Below are positions 13,882-23,325 of a stretch of 57,680 nucleotides of DNA, one piece after another. Source of the DNA: an uncultured Phycisphaerales bacterium (GTDB lineage Bacteria; Planctomycetota; Phycisphaerae; Sedimentisphaerales; Anaerohalosphaeraceae). Location of the stretch: NCBI GenBank assembly GCA_937868095.1, contig CALMLO010000031.1:1-57680 (forward strand). Direction: 5' to 3'. How positions within the stretch are numbered: position 1 is the stretch's first letter; each line of letters opens with the position of its first letter. Position numbers and translations under genes: made by a program. The notes below the pieces were generated by a model. It was given only the letters and a program-made list of their open reading frames with translations, was not told where the DNA came from and did no database searches.

Positions 13882-16800
13882 ATGTTTGAACAAAGAGACA
13901 ATATTCTGAAAACAGAATCGGACGCGTGCGGGTATGGAAGGCCGCTGGATGGGCGGGGCAGGTTTTGGAAATTAGCATGGGGGTGTCTGTTCTTTTGTTC
14001 GGCTTCGGTTCTGTATGCAGCCCATCGGCATTGGGCTCCTGTAACCAGTGAGCGGTACTGGAGTCAAAGTGTAAACTGGCTGGAAGCAAGCAAGCCGACA
14101 GCAGGGGATTTCGCCTGGATTTCTGATGTTAGCAAACCCTGTATTGTGAATACAGCGGAGCAGGTGGAAAACTTCAGCGTCGGCAGCAATGGAACCGGCC
14201 GGCTGATTATTGTCAATGGGGGAGTACTGACCTCGACCGACTGGTGCGGGAACGGAATGGGCAGCGGCAGTTCAGCAGGCACGGTCATTGTGGAGGCGGG
14301 GGGAACGCTGAATTGTCTGGAGCATTTTTGGACCGGTCATGCCGTCGGTGATGCGGGGACTACTATTCTCAACGGCGGAACCATCCATGTGGGCCATCAG
14401 TTGGGATTGGGCTGGGACGGGGGCACCGGCTATATGTACATCAACAGCGGTACTCTGACGCTGGCCAACTGGACCGACCAGACCATTAGCGGCAATTCTG
14501 TGATGGATATTCGGGAAGGGGAGGTCATCGTCAACGGGGACCAGACGGACCGTATCGCAAGACTTATTTCCAAGGGGGCCATTACTGCTTACCATGGGTC
14601 AGGAACGGTGATGGTTGACTACGGCCAGACCTATGCGGGGAAAACGGTTATTACCGCAATTCCTGTTCTGCTGAACCGTCCGCCGACAGTAGATGCCGGC
14701 GTTATGCGGAATCTTCTGTGGCAGGAGAATGCGTCGATTACGATGACGGCGGCTATTTATGATGATGATCCAAATCATCTGGGTGAACTTGGTGTTGATT
14801 ACGGACAGATTTTGTGGTCGTGCGCCGAGCCAGAGGTGGTTTTCAGCCATCCTGATGCGGCGACAACTCAGGTTGCGTTTTCTTCTCCGGGTGTTTATGT
14901 TCTGCGGTGCACGGCTACGGATGACGAGAACCAGAGCGGTACGGGCAGTACGCTGGTGTCCTGGATTGAGGCGGGCAAGCCGAATTTTGAAGAGCGGGCG
15001 GCGCGACTGGTCGAACTGCTGACCCTTTCTGAAAAGGTTTCTCTGCTGGATGAAGGGTCGCCGGCCATCAGCCGGCTTGGGATTCCTTCTTACATCTGGG
15101 CCAATGAAGCCCTGCATGGAGTGACAGGCCCAGGCATTGCGACGGTTTTTCCGCAGGTGATTGCCTTGGGCAGCACGTGGGAGCCGGAACTTGTCCATGA
15201 AGCGGCTACCGTCATATCGACGGAGGCGCGGATTAAGAATCTGCTCCACAATAAGGGGCTGACCTACTGGTCTCCGACGATTAATCTCAATCGCGACCCC
15301 CGCTGGGGGCGGTTTGAGGAAAGTTATAGTGAAGATCCGTTTTTGTTGTCCCGTTTTGCGGTGTCCTTTGTGAAAGGGATGCAGGGAGATGATCCGGTCT
15401 ATCTGAAAACGGTCTCTTCTCCGAAACATTATATTGCCAACAATGTTGAGGCGACGCGCCATACGGGTTCCTCTGATGTGGATATGCGGAATCTGCGAGA
15501 ATTGTATCTTCCGGCTTTTCGGGCTGCGGTGCAGGAGGCGGGGGCCTTTTCTGTGATGTGTGCCTACAATCGGGTAAATGGGGTTCCGGCCTGTGCGAAC
15601 TCCTGGCTGCTGCAGGAGGTGCTTCGAGAAGAGTGGGGCTTTGGCGGCTATGTGGTTTCTGATTGTGATGCTATCGAGGATATTTACAACGGTCACTTTT
15701 ATGCGGCCTCCGGACAAGAAGCCGCTGTTCTGGGCATCTCTGCGGGCTGCGATCTGAACTGCGGCACGATGTACCAGGCCAATCTGGTGCAGGCGGTTCT
15801 GGAGGGGAAGGTGGAGGAGGCGGCGATTGACCGGGCGGCCTGGCGTGTTCTGCTGGCCCGCTTGAAACTGGGTCATTTTGAGCCGCCGCCGCTGGTTCCC
15901 TATAACAGCATAGATGTTAATCTGCTTGATGGGCCGGCTCATCGGCAGGCGGCTCTGAAAGCGGCTCAACGGTCGATTGTTCTGCTGAAAAATGATGGGC
16001 TTCTGCCGCTGGATATTCATACCGTGCGGTCCATTGCGGTCATCGGGCCGAATGCAGATAAAATCATTTTCGGCGGGTACAGCGGGATGGCATCGGACCC
16101 TGTTTCTCCGCTGAGGGGCATTCGGGAGAAAACGGCCGGCTACGGGATTGCCGTCGATTATACGCCTGCATGTGAGATTAGCCAGACTCCTGAAATTATC
16201 GCCATCCCATCTGATTATCTGATTGCGGCCAGCTCTGCTGTGCGCGGCGGTCTGAAGGGAGAATATTTTAACAACATGAACCGGTCCGGCTCTCCGGCAT
16301 TGACGCGGATTGATGCCGGCGTAAATTTCAATTGGGAATCGGGCTCGCCTGATGCGGAGCGGATTGTGCCTGACGGTTTTTCCGTTCGGTGGACGGGGAA
16401 GCTGGTGCCGCCGCTTACGCGGCTGTACATGCTGTCCCTGACCTCGGATGACGGTTCGCGTTTGTATCTGGATGGGGCTTTGCTGATTGATAACTGGGGC
16501 GACCATGCGGAGCGGACAGTAAAAGCGGCTATTCTGCTGGAGGCGGGGCGGGAATATGATGTACGGATTGAGTATTATGAAAACGGCGGAGCCGCCGCTG
16601 CAAAATTTCAGTGGGATTTTTATCAGGAACAGATGGACGCAGCGGAAGCGCTGGCTGCTTCGCATGAAGTTGCCGTTCTGGTGGTAGGGACCGATACTTC
16701 GACGGCTCATGAAGGCAAGGATATGGATACTCTCGACTTGCCCGGCTTTCAGGAGGAACTGATTGAGCGGGTCACGCATGCCAATCCGCGAACTATTGTT

Positions 16801-17625
16801 GTTCTGGTCAACGGAAATCCCGTTTCTATTCCATGGGCGCAGGCCAACTGTCCGGCCATTCTGGAGACGTGGTACAACGGGCAGGCCGCCGGCACGGCCC
16901 TTGCTGATGTTCTCTTCGGCGATGTCAATCCGGGCGGCAAATTGCCGGTAACATTTTACCGGTCAGTGGACGAACTGCCGGATATGGAGGATTACGACAT
17001 CATCCATGGCGGCCGCACTTACCAGTATTTTTCCGGCGAGGTTCTTTATCCCTTCGGGCACGGCCTGAGTTATACAACCTTTGCCTATCAGGAGCTGAAG
17101 GTGCTGCCGAAGGAAGCAAGCGAGCAGGGGGACTTGACTGTGTGCGTGGAGATAGAAAATACCGGAATGCGAAGCGGAGATGAAGTTGTTCAGGTTTACC
17201 TGCGAAAAGTGAATCCCTCTATCCTTCGTCCTCTTAAGACCCTCAAGGCATTTCAGCGGATTCCTCTGGAGGCAGGGCAGAAAGGGAAGCTGACATTTCG
17301 AATCCCTATCCGGGAATCGGCTTACTTTGATGTGAACAGCGATGCGTTTGCGGTTGAGCCGGGGTTGTACGAGGTGCAGGTCGGCAGCTCCTCATTTGAT
17401 ATTCGACTGACAGAATCATTTACAGTTTCTGCGGATGGTGTATTGAATCCGGATATTGTTCAGGATGGGTTGATCAATTTGCTGGATTTGGCCGAACTGG
17501 TGAACTGGTGGCGGCAGACGGACTGCTTGTCGCGGGAGCATTGCGGCGGGGCGGATTTGGACTTGAGCAATCAGGTGGATTTGGGAGACCTGGCCGTATT
17601 GGCAGAAAGCTGGTTGAGCAATTGA
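13882..17625 (+). CDS. secreted GH3 enzyme with beta-helix, PA14, Fn3-like and dockerin domains
   Basis: The 1247-residue protein has an N-terminal tail, a signal-like hydrophobic segment (about 31-48), the shared beta-helix module (50-260) and a PKD/Ig-like domain (265-365). A GH3 catalytic domain follows from about 367. Asp594 in YVVSDCDAIED is the expected nucleophile, and Glu944 in TAHEGKDMDTLDLP is the likely acid/base. A PA14 domain is inserted at about 784-925 (GEYFNN, LTSDDGSRLYLDG). After the second GH3 part come an Fn3-like domain and, at 1185-1247, a two-loop dockerin. PA14-containing GH3 enzymes are usually beta-glucosidases or beta-xylosidases; the sugar is not fixed here. The start has only a very close AAGGG, so it is uncertain. 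Confidence 0.88.
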   Translation: MFEQRDNILKTESDACGYGRPLDGRGRFWKLAWGCLFFCSASVLYAAHRHWAPVTSERYWSQSVNWLEASKPTAGDFAWISDVSKPCIVNTAEQVENFSVGSNGTGRLIIVNGGVLTSTDWCGNGMGSGSSAGTVIVEAGGTLNCLEHFWTGHAVGDAGTTILNGGTIHVGHQLGLGWDGGTGYMYINSGTLTLANWTDQTISGNSVMDIREGEVIVNGDQTDRIARLISKGAITAYHGSGTVMVDYGQTYAGKTVITAIPVLLNRPPTVDAGVMRNLLWQENASITMTAAIYDDDPNHLGELGVDYGQILWSCAEPEVVFSHPDAATTQVAFSSPGVYVLRCTATDDENQSGTGSTLVSWIEAGKPNFEERAARLVELLTLSEKVSLLDEGSPAISRLGIPSYIWANEALHGVTGPGIATVFPQVIALGSTWEPELVHEAATVISTEARIKNLLHNKGLTYWSPTINLNRDPRWGRFEESYSEDPFLLSRFAVSFVKGMQGDDPVYLKTVSSPKHYIANNVEATRHTGSSDVDMRNLRELYLPAFRAAVQEAGAFSVMCAYNRVNGVPACANSWLLQEVLREEWGFGGYVVSDCDAIEDIYNGHFYAASGQEAAVLGISAGCDLNCGTMYQANLVQAVLEGKVEEAAIDRAAWRVLLARLKLGHFEPPPLVPYNSIDVNLLDGPAHRQAALKAAQRSIVLLKNDGLLPLDIHTVRSIAVIGPNADKIIFGGYSGMASDPVSPLRGIREKTAGYGIAVDYTPACEISQTPEIIAIPSDYLIAASSAVRGGLKGEYFNNMNRSGSPALTRIDAGVNFNWESGSPDAERIVPDGFSVRWTGKLVPPLTRLYMLSLTSDDGSRLYLDGALLIDNWGDHAERTVKAAILLEAGREYDVRIEYYENGGAAAAKFQWDFYQEQMDAAEALAASHEVAVLVVGTDTSTAHEGKDMDTLDLPGFQEELIERVTHANPRTIVVLVNGNPVSIPWAQANCPAILETWYNGQAAGTALADVLFGDVNPGGKLPVTFYRSVDELPDMEDYDIIHGGRTYQYFSGEVLYPFGHGLSYTTFAYQELKVLPKEASEQGDLTVCVEIENTGMRSGDEVVQVYLRKVNPSILRPLKTLKAFQRIPLEAGQKGKLTFRIPIRESAYFDVNSDAFAVEPGLYEVQVGSSSFDIRLTESFTVSADGVLNPDIVQDGLINLLDLAELVNWWRQTDCLSREHCGGADLDLSNQVDLGDLAVLAESWLSN

Positions 17626-17669
17626 ATGAGAGAAATTTTCAGCAGACAGCGAAGCGGAGGCCTGAATTT

Positions 17670-20600
17670 ATGAAAAAGGCAATTTTGGCGGCGGTTCTTC
17701 TGGGAGCGGTTGGCATCTCGCAGGCACAAATCGGCTGTTTTTGGAGGCCGACCAGCGGCGTTCTTTGGTCCACAGCGGCCAACTGGAACAACCATGATGT
17801 GCCTGACAGTCTCAAGCCGGGTGCAACGGATACTTATAAGGCGTATTTTCTGGATAATTGGGACGAATGCATCCTTGATTATGACGGCCCGACGATTGAC
17901 AACCTTCATCTGGACCAGTCTAAACCGCTTCGGATTGTAAGCGGCGGCCGGCTGACGGTTACCGATTGGGCTATTCTGTCTTACAGCAATCCGGGCGCCA
18001 ATATGGTGATTGATGGAGGAACGCTGAATTGTATGAGCCATCTGTTCATTGGGCCCTGGTCGCATAATTATAACGATTCTTTCGGTGCCCGCCTGACGCA
18101 AAACGGCGGTACCGTCAATATCTATGGGGTTTGCGGTCCGGGATTTGATCATGGCCGCGGACATTACCAGCTGAATGGCGGCACGCTGAATGTGTTTGGA
18201 AACTGGGAACTGGCCAACAACGGCGGTGCCGGCTCGCTGGATATTACCCAAGGTGTTTTTATCAAATCGGGGGATATTACTGCTCAGATTCAGACGGAAA
18301 CAGCGGCCGGCCGGCTGACGGCTTACGGCGGGTACGGGAAAATTGTGTTTGATTACAATGTGACCCATCCCGGAAAAACGACGGTCAAGGCGATCGCGCC
18401 TGCTGCAGGCGATCTGGATGACGATCAGGATGTGGACCTTTACGATTTGCGGTTTCTGGCGCGGGAGTGGCTGTATCCCAACTGCGGGAATCCGGCGAAT
18501 TTGGATGAGTGGTGCAAAATTGATATGCGGGATTTTCGTGTGCTTTCCAAGAACTGGCTGGCCGGGATTCGGACGCGCTGGCATATTGCCTCGACGGTCT
18601 TTCCCACGGATGACTGGATTGTGACGCCTCATTATGCGGAAGATTTCGGGATTGCTGCCGACGGGGTGACCGATGTGACGGCGGCCATTCAATCCGCGCT
18701 GGTTTCCATCAGCAATTTGGGCGGTGGGGCTTTGTATCTGCCTGCCGGGCTTTATAAAGTCAGCGGGACTCTGACGATTCCCTCGCGGGTTACGCTTCGG
18801 GGAGACTGGGCGCCGCCGACGCCTGACGGGCCTGTTCAGGGAACTATCCTGATGGCCTATGCGGGACGCGGCAGTGAGAGCGGCGATGCTTTTCTGTCTA
18901 TGAGCAATTGTGCAGGGATTAAGGGAATTGCAATCTGGTATCCGGAGCAGGTTGCTAATGATATTCAACCGTATCCGCCTGCTATTCGGCGGGTATCCGG
19001 CAGCAACCAGACGGTTGAAAACGTGACGTTTGTCAATGCCTATATCGGCTTCAGCTGCTACAGCACGGAAATTACCGCCAGCCCCTTTCTTCGCGGCATT
19101 TATGGAACGCCGCTGAAAACGGGCATTGAGTTTGACTGTTTGGCTGATGTCGGACGGATTGAAACGGTTCATTTTTCACCGGATTACTGGAAAAATTCCG
19201 GTCTTCCCAACGCTCCCGTCTCGGAGCAGCATCGGCCGTGGATTTATGAGAACGGCACCGGCATTACCTTCGGGCGCATTGACTGGTCATACGCGGCCTA
19301 TGTAACGATTGATGGGTACGGTGAAGGGCTGAAACTCTGGCCTTCGCGCAATGATTCGGCCACTACTCCCAACGGCCAATGTTACGGGTTTACTCTGCGA
19401 AACTGCAAAACCGGCATCCGCATTGTGAACAGTTCCTATGCGGGGTTTATGTTTACCCGCTTTGCTATTCAGGGTGCTGAGGTTGGTGTGGAAATAGGGT
19501 CGGCGGCCAATCAGGCCCTGCTGTTTCATACGTGCAGGATCAACGGAACGAATTATTCCCTGCATAATCGGGGTTCGGCTCGGGTTCTTATGATGAGCTG
19601 TCAGATGCCGAACGGCCCGCTGCGGATGGATGGGGGTTATCTGTCCGTTCTTCATAGTGATTTTGACAGCGCAAGCGGCGAGCACATTATCCTGAACAGC
19701 GGTGTCCGCGGCGCTTCCATTCTGGGCAATCGTTTCAGCCGAGCCCCTCAAATTGCTGATAACACCTCTTATCCTGTGAATATCGATCACGCACCTCTGG
19801 CGGTCAGTCCCCTCCCGGCCTACGATTTCAAAAAACCGTCGGGTCCGTTTACAGCAGCCAAACGGAATTTGTTTGTCGTTACCGAGTTTCCTTATCATGC
19901 CAAGGCAGATGGGGTGACGGATGATACATCTGCGTTTCAGGCGGCGCTGGCGGATGCAGGGGCCAACGGCGGCGGCATTGTTTTTGTGCCGGGAGGGGAT
20001 TACCGACTGGACGGGACGCTGACGGTTCCGACGGGGGTGGAACTGCGCGGCGTTTTTGACCTGGCTCACAGTACGAGCGGGCGCGGCAGCGTTCTGAATA
20101 CGTATCATGGGAAAAATGAGGAAAACGGAACGCCGTTTATCCAAATCCAGCCCCATGCCGGCATTCGCGGCTTGACTATTCATCATGCCGGGCAAATCAT
20201 TGAGCCGGGAAATCCGCCGAATTACGGGTTGACGCCGTATCCGTTTATGATTCGCGGTCTGGGTTCTGATATTTATATTCTGAATGTGGCCGCAACCATC
20301 CCGTATCAACTGATTGACCTGGCGACTTATCGGTGCGACCGGCATTATGTGGACTATGTTCTGGGAACGGCCCTGAAGACGGGGATTTATGTCGGCGGAG
20401 GTTCGCAGGATGGTCAGATTCACAACTGCCAGTTCAATCCGTCTTCTTATGCTCATCAGCGATTTCTTTATGACAGCATTCCGGACAGCGGGGATTTGGA
20501 CGGTGTTTATCAGGTGGTGTGGGCGCAGGGGCGGCCCTATCTCTTCGGCAATATGTCGGGAGAAATTCTTCATCAGAATTTTGTGTTTGGCGGGATGTAT

Positions 20601-21098
20601 GGTGTTCATCTTATCAAAGAAGGGGATGTCGGGCCGTCGGGGCATTGCATGGGGATGGGGGTTGATCAATGCACTCGTTCGCTGCAAATCGACGATGTTG
20701 GAGAGAATGGCCTGAATATGATTAATTCACAGATTGTTACCGTCAACCAGACTATCGGCCGTTATCTTGAAACCAGCGCGGCTCTGGAGGATACCTTCCG
20801 CATGTTCAGTACCTGCTGCTGGGGCACCAATGACCGCAGTGTGCTGGCCGGCGGGGGCGATTTGGAACTTCAACTGTTTCATATTGCCCGAAACGCTGAA
20901 ACAGCGGCATTTGATATTCGAAATGAAGCGAATGTGCGGAATCTGGGCGGGAATGTGACCGATTATGTCAATGTTTTTCTTCAGATTGAGCCGACGGCGA
21001 GAGCGGCATTTATCGGCAATATAATCCGCACCAGCCCTTCTCAGATGCCGGTCAATACATCGAATGTTACCAGTATCGGGAATCTTCGAGTTCCATAA
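17670..21098 (+). CDS. secreted protein with two pectate-lyase-3-type beta-helices and an internal dockerin
   Basis: I start at 17670 because the ATG opens a clear signal peptide (MKKAILAAVLLGAVGISQAQ) and GGAGG lies nine bases upstream. The 1142-residue protein begins with the beta-helix module shared with its two upstream neighbours (22-243). A two-loop dockerin-like segment (246-300) follows, with DLDDDQDVDLYDLRFLAREWL as the first loop. Two similar right-handed beta-helix domains of the Pectate_lyase_3 type follow. The first starts at FGIAADGVTDVTAAIQSAL and the second, about residue 728 on, at YHAKADGVTDDTSAFQAAL. Tandem copies of this domain occur in GH55 exo-beta-1,3-glucanases and in some pectin-active proteins. 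The activity is unproven. Confidence 0.75.
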   Translation: MKKAILAAVLLGAVGISQAQIGCFWRPTSGVLWSTAANWNNHDVPDSLKPGATDTYKAYFLDNWDECILDYDGPTIDNLHLDQSKPLRIVSGGRLTVTDWAILSYSNPGANMVIDGGTLNCMSHLFIGPWSHNYNDSFGARLTQNGGTVNIYGVCGPGFDHGRGHYQLNGGTLNVFGNWELANNGGAGSLDITQGVFIKSGDITAQIQTETAAGRLTAYGGYGKIVFDYNVTHPGKTTVKAIAPAAGDLDDDQDVDLYDLRFLAREWLYPNCGNPANLDEWCKIDMRDFRVLSKNWLAGIRTRWHIASTVFPTDDWIVTPHYAEDFGIAADGVTDVTAAIQSALVSISNLGGGALYLPAGLYKVSGTLTIPSRVTLRGDWAPPTPDGPVQGTILMAYAGRGSESGDAFLSMSNCAGIKGIAIWYPEQVANDIQPYPPAIRRVSGSNQTVENVTFVNAYIGFSCYSTEITASPFLRGIYGTPLKTGIEFDCLADVGRIETVHFSPDYWKNSGLPNAPVSEQHRPWIYENGTGITFGRIDWSYAAYVTIDGYGEGLKLWPSRNDSATTPNGQCYGFTLRNCKTGIRIVNSSYAGFMFTRFAIQGAEVGVEIGSAANQALLFHTCRINGTNYSLHNRGSARVLMMSCQMPNGPLRMDGGYLSVLHSDFDSASGEHIILNSGVRGASILGNRFSRAPQIADNTSYPVNIDHAPLAVSPLPAYDFKKPSGPFTAAKRNLFVVTEFPYHAKADGVTDDTSAFQAALADAGANGGGIVFVPGGDYRLDGTLTVPTGVELRGVFDLAHSTSGRGSVLNTYHGKNEENGTPFIQIQPHAGIRGLTIHHAGQIIEPGNPPNYGLTPYPFMIRGLGSDIYILNVAATIPYQLIDLATYRCDRHYVDYVLGTALKTGIYVGGGSQDGQIHNCQFNPSSYAHQRFLYDSIPDSGDLDGVYQVVWAQGRPYLFGNMSGEILHQNFVFGGMYGVHLIKEGDVGPSGHCMGMGVDQCTRSLQIDDVGENGLNMINSQIVTVNQTIGRYLETSAALEDTFRMFSTCCWGTNDRSVLAGGGDLELQLFHIARNAETAAFDIRNEANVRNLGGNVTDYVNVFLQIEPTARAAFIGNIIRTSPSQMPVNTSNVTSIGNLRVP

Positions 21099-21145
21099 CT
21101 TCGCAGGAAATGTTCCTTTTCTTTTTGACAGCAGGCGGGCAAAAA

Positions 21146-22516
21146 ATGGCAAGATTCATCATGGAAAAACGGGTTTTCAGCAAAGTATTTTGGATTGGGC
21201 TAAGCATGGGGGCTGTTGTGAGTTGTGTTTGCCGGGCTCAAGTTGAAGAGTTCACGCTTTCCTATGAACAGGTTATTCAAAATACAATGAAACCGTTTGA
21301 AGGCCCTTGCCATCCTGAGGTGGATGTGTCCACTCTGTCGGGCAAAGTGATGTGCGGCTATCAGGGGTGGTTTACCTGTCCCGGCGACGGCTCGGCGATG
21401 GGCTGGTTTCACTGGGGGCTGCCGACGTCGGCACCGGCCACGGAGTTCTGCCCCGGCAGATGCAAAATTGATTTATGGCCGGATATGTCGGAGTATGACA
21501 GCCGTTCGAGGGTGCCGACTTTGTTTCGTCATGCGAACGGAGAGACTGCTTATGTTTACAGCAGTATGGACCCGGCTGTGGCGGATCTTCACTTTCGATG
21601 GATGAAGGAATCCGGAATTGATGGTGTTTTTGTGCAGCGGTTTGCCGCCCAGACTTTCAAGCCCATGGAATTCAGCAATGTCAACATTGTTTTGGCAAAC
21701 TGCCGAGCGGCCGCCAATCGATATGGACGCGCTTATGCCCTTATGTATGATTTATCAGGAATGCGAAGCAGCCAATTTGAGCACATTCTGAATGATGTTC
21801 GATTGCTGGCGGACAAGATGCGTCTGTTTGATGACCCGGCGGACAAAGCGTATCTGCATCATCGCGGGAAACCCCTGATTGCCGTCTGGGGGGTGGGCTT
21901 TGGAGACAGAAGGCAATATGACCTCAAAGACTGTGAACGATTGATCCGGTTTCTGAAAACAGACCCTCAATATGGGAAGTTTTCTGTGATGCTGGGAGTG
22001 CCAACTTACTGGCGGGAGCAGGGGGCGGATGCGGTAAAGGACAAAGACCTTCATCGGATTTTGCAAATGGCTGATTTGATAAGTCCCTGGACAGTCGGCC
22101 GAGTCAAGGATTGCGAGGAAGTGCATCGCATCCTGGCTTCTGTCTGGAGAGAGGATATTCTATGGTGCGAGAATCATCAGATAGAGTATGTTCCGGTTGT
22201 TTTTCCCGGCTTCAGCTGGCATAACATGCATGGGGGACCTCTGAATCAGATTCCGAGATGCAAGGGGCAATTTTTCTGGACCCAAATTTTCGCTGCAAAA
22301 AAGGCGGGGGCCGAAATGATTTATGTCGCCATGTTTGATGAAGTTGATGAGGCAACGGCTATCTACAAATGTACAAACAATCCCCCTGTTGGGGAATCTG
22401 CGTTTCTGACCTATGAAGGGCTGCCCAGCGATTATTACCTGCGTTTGGCCGGGTGTGCGGGAAAACTGCTTCGAAGCGAAATCCCACTCTCTGAATCGCT
22501 CCTCCTGTCTCCGTAG
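21146..22516 (+). CDS. secreted GH71/GH99-like glycoside hydrolase
   Basis: The 456-residue protein has a signal peptide at about residues 1-31 and a single domain starting with VMCGYQGWFTCPGDGSAMGW. That resembles proteins called GH71/GH99-like in planctomycetes and Bacteroidota. Motifs such as GIDGVFVQRF, KPLIAVWGVGFGD and MIYVAMFDEVDEATA fit a TIM-barrel enzyme. GH71 and GH99 include alpha-1,3-glucanases and endo-alpha-mannosidases/mannanases. I cannot assign a substrate or name catalytic residues with certainty. Of three in-frame starts I chose 21146, because GGCGGG stands six bases before it. There is no dockerin tag. It is the last gene of the run and lies 47 bases after the pectate-lyase-like gene. 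Confidence 0.7.
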   Translation: MARFIMEKRVFSKVFWIGLSMGAVVSCVCRAQVEEFTLSYEQVIQNTMKPFEGPCHPEVDVSTLSGKVMCGYQGWFTCPGDGSAMGWFHWGLPTSAPATEFCPGRCKIDLWPDMSEYDSRSRVPTLFRHANGETAYVYSSMDPAVADLHFRWMKESGIDGVFVQRFAAQTFKPMEFSNVNIVLANCRAAANRYGRAYALMYDLSGMRSSQFEHILNDVRLLADKMRLFDDPADKAYLHHRGKPLIAVWGVGFGDRRQYDLKDCERLIRFLKTDPQYGKFSVMLGVPTYWREQGADAVKDKDLHRILQMADLISPWTVGRVKDCEEVHRILASVWREDILWCENHQIEYVPVVFPGFSWHNMHGGPLNQIPRCKGQFFWTQIFAAKKAGAEMIYVAMFDEVDEATAIYKCTNNPPVGESAFLTYEGLPSDYYLRLAGCAGKLLRSEIPLSESLLLSP

Positions 22517-22773
22517 GGTTGTTCATCGTCATAGCAGTTCAAGCGGCTGGGGCGAAGGAAGCCGGCAGCCGCGGGCTATATTTATCTTGTACGGCCGACG
22601 TTCTTCCTATTCTCCTCTTTGGAACTCCCCTTGGGGGGGATTTTTATGCGCTTACAGCGGATTTTATAGACCTAGATTGCCCTGTTTTGGCGGTATTTAA
22701 AAAACTTCTTTTTTTATTCATAGGTGACGTTTGAATGGTTGGAGAAATAAAAGAATAGCGGAGATTGGGATAA

Positions 22774-23325
22774 ATGGATGGTTTGTATCCACATAATGAA
22801 GAAACGGAAAAGACCAAGCTTTTTATGAGTCTGGTTTTGGCAAGCCAGCGAAAGATTTATCTTTATATTTTGAGTTTGGTTATTTATCCCTCGGATGCAG
22901 ATGATTTGCTTCAGGATACGTTGGTTTTGATGTGGAGCAAGTTTGACGAGTTTCAGGCAGGGACTGATTTTACCGCGTGGGGCCGGTCTGTCGCCCGCTA
23001 TAAGGTGATGAATTATCTGAAGAAGAACAAGTCCGCCAAACTCCAGTTCGATGAAGACCTTTTAAGGGTAATTGCCTCCGAGAGCCGTCAGACGGATAAC
23101 CTGGCGGACCGGCTTGAGGTGATGAAGAACTGCATCAAGGCCCTTTCGGATAAAGAAATTCATCTGTTGAGAATGCGGTATCATCTTGATTTTTCCTTCA
23201 AAAAGATGGCTCTTCAGGTTGGTATTTCCAAGCAAAGTGTTTATCGAGCGGTCAGCCGGATTCATGCCAAACTTGTCAAGTGCATGAGATACCATCTGGG
23301 AATGGGGGCGGCTTATGACTCCTGA
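22774..23325 (+). CDS. ECF sigma factor (Rhodopirellula/Verrucomicrobium type), first copy
   Basis: The 183-residue protein has a sigma-70 region 2 (about 15-85: YLYILSLVIYPSDADDLLQD, then FDEFQAGTDFTAWGRSVARY). Region 4 lies at about 110-175 (ALSDKEIHLLRMRYHLDFSF and a helix-turn-helix ending VGISKQSVYRAVSRI). It should direct RNA polymerase to a small gene set. Its last 11 bases overlap the start of the FecR-like gene, so the two are translationally coupled and almost certainly work as a sigma/anti-sigma pair. Paralogues lie at 33911 and 56484. GGAGATTGGGA precedes the ATG. A GGTTGGAG block at 22737 is shared with the region before the second copy. Confidence 0.9.
   Translation: MDGLYPHNEETEKTKLFMSLVLASQRKIYLYILSLVIYPSDADDLLQDTLVLMWSKFDEFQAGTDFTAWGRSVARYKVMNYLKKNKSAKLQFDEDLLRVIASESRQTDNLADRLEVMKNCIKALSDKEIHLLRMRYHLDFSFKKMALQVGISKQSVYRAVSRIHAKLVKCMRYHLGMGAAYDS

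Noticed and set aside
14599..16779. 726-residue open frame on the minus strand inside the GH3 gene
   Set aside because: It is antisense to a well-supported enzyme, is rich in Arg, Pro, His and Gln with no motif, and has no ribosome site. It is a by-product of GC-rich codon use.
17508..17669. Upstream extension of the double pectate-lyase-like protein into the GH3 gene
   Set aside because: The extension overlaps the GH3 dockerin region in another frame. The ATG at 17670 has a signal peptide and a good ribosome site.
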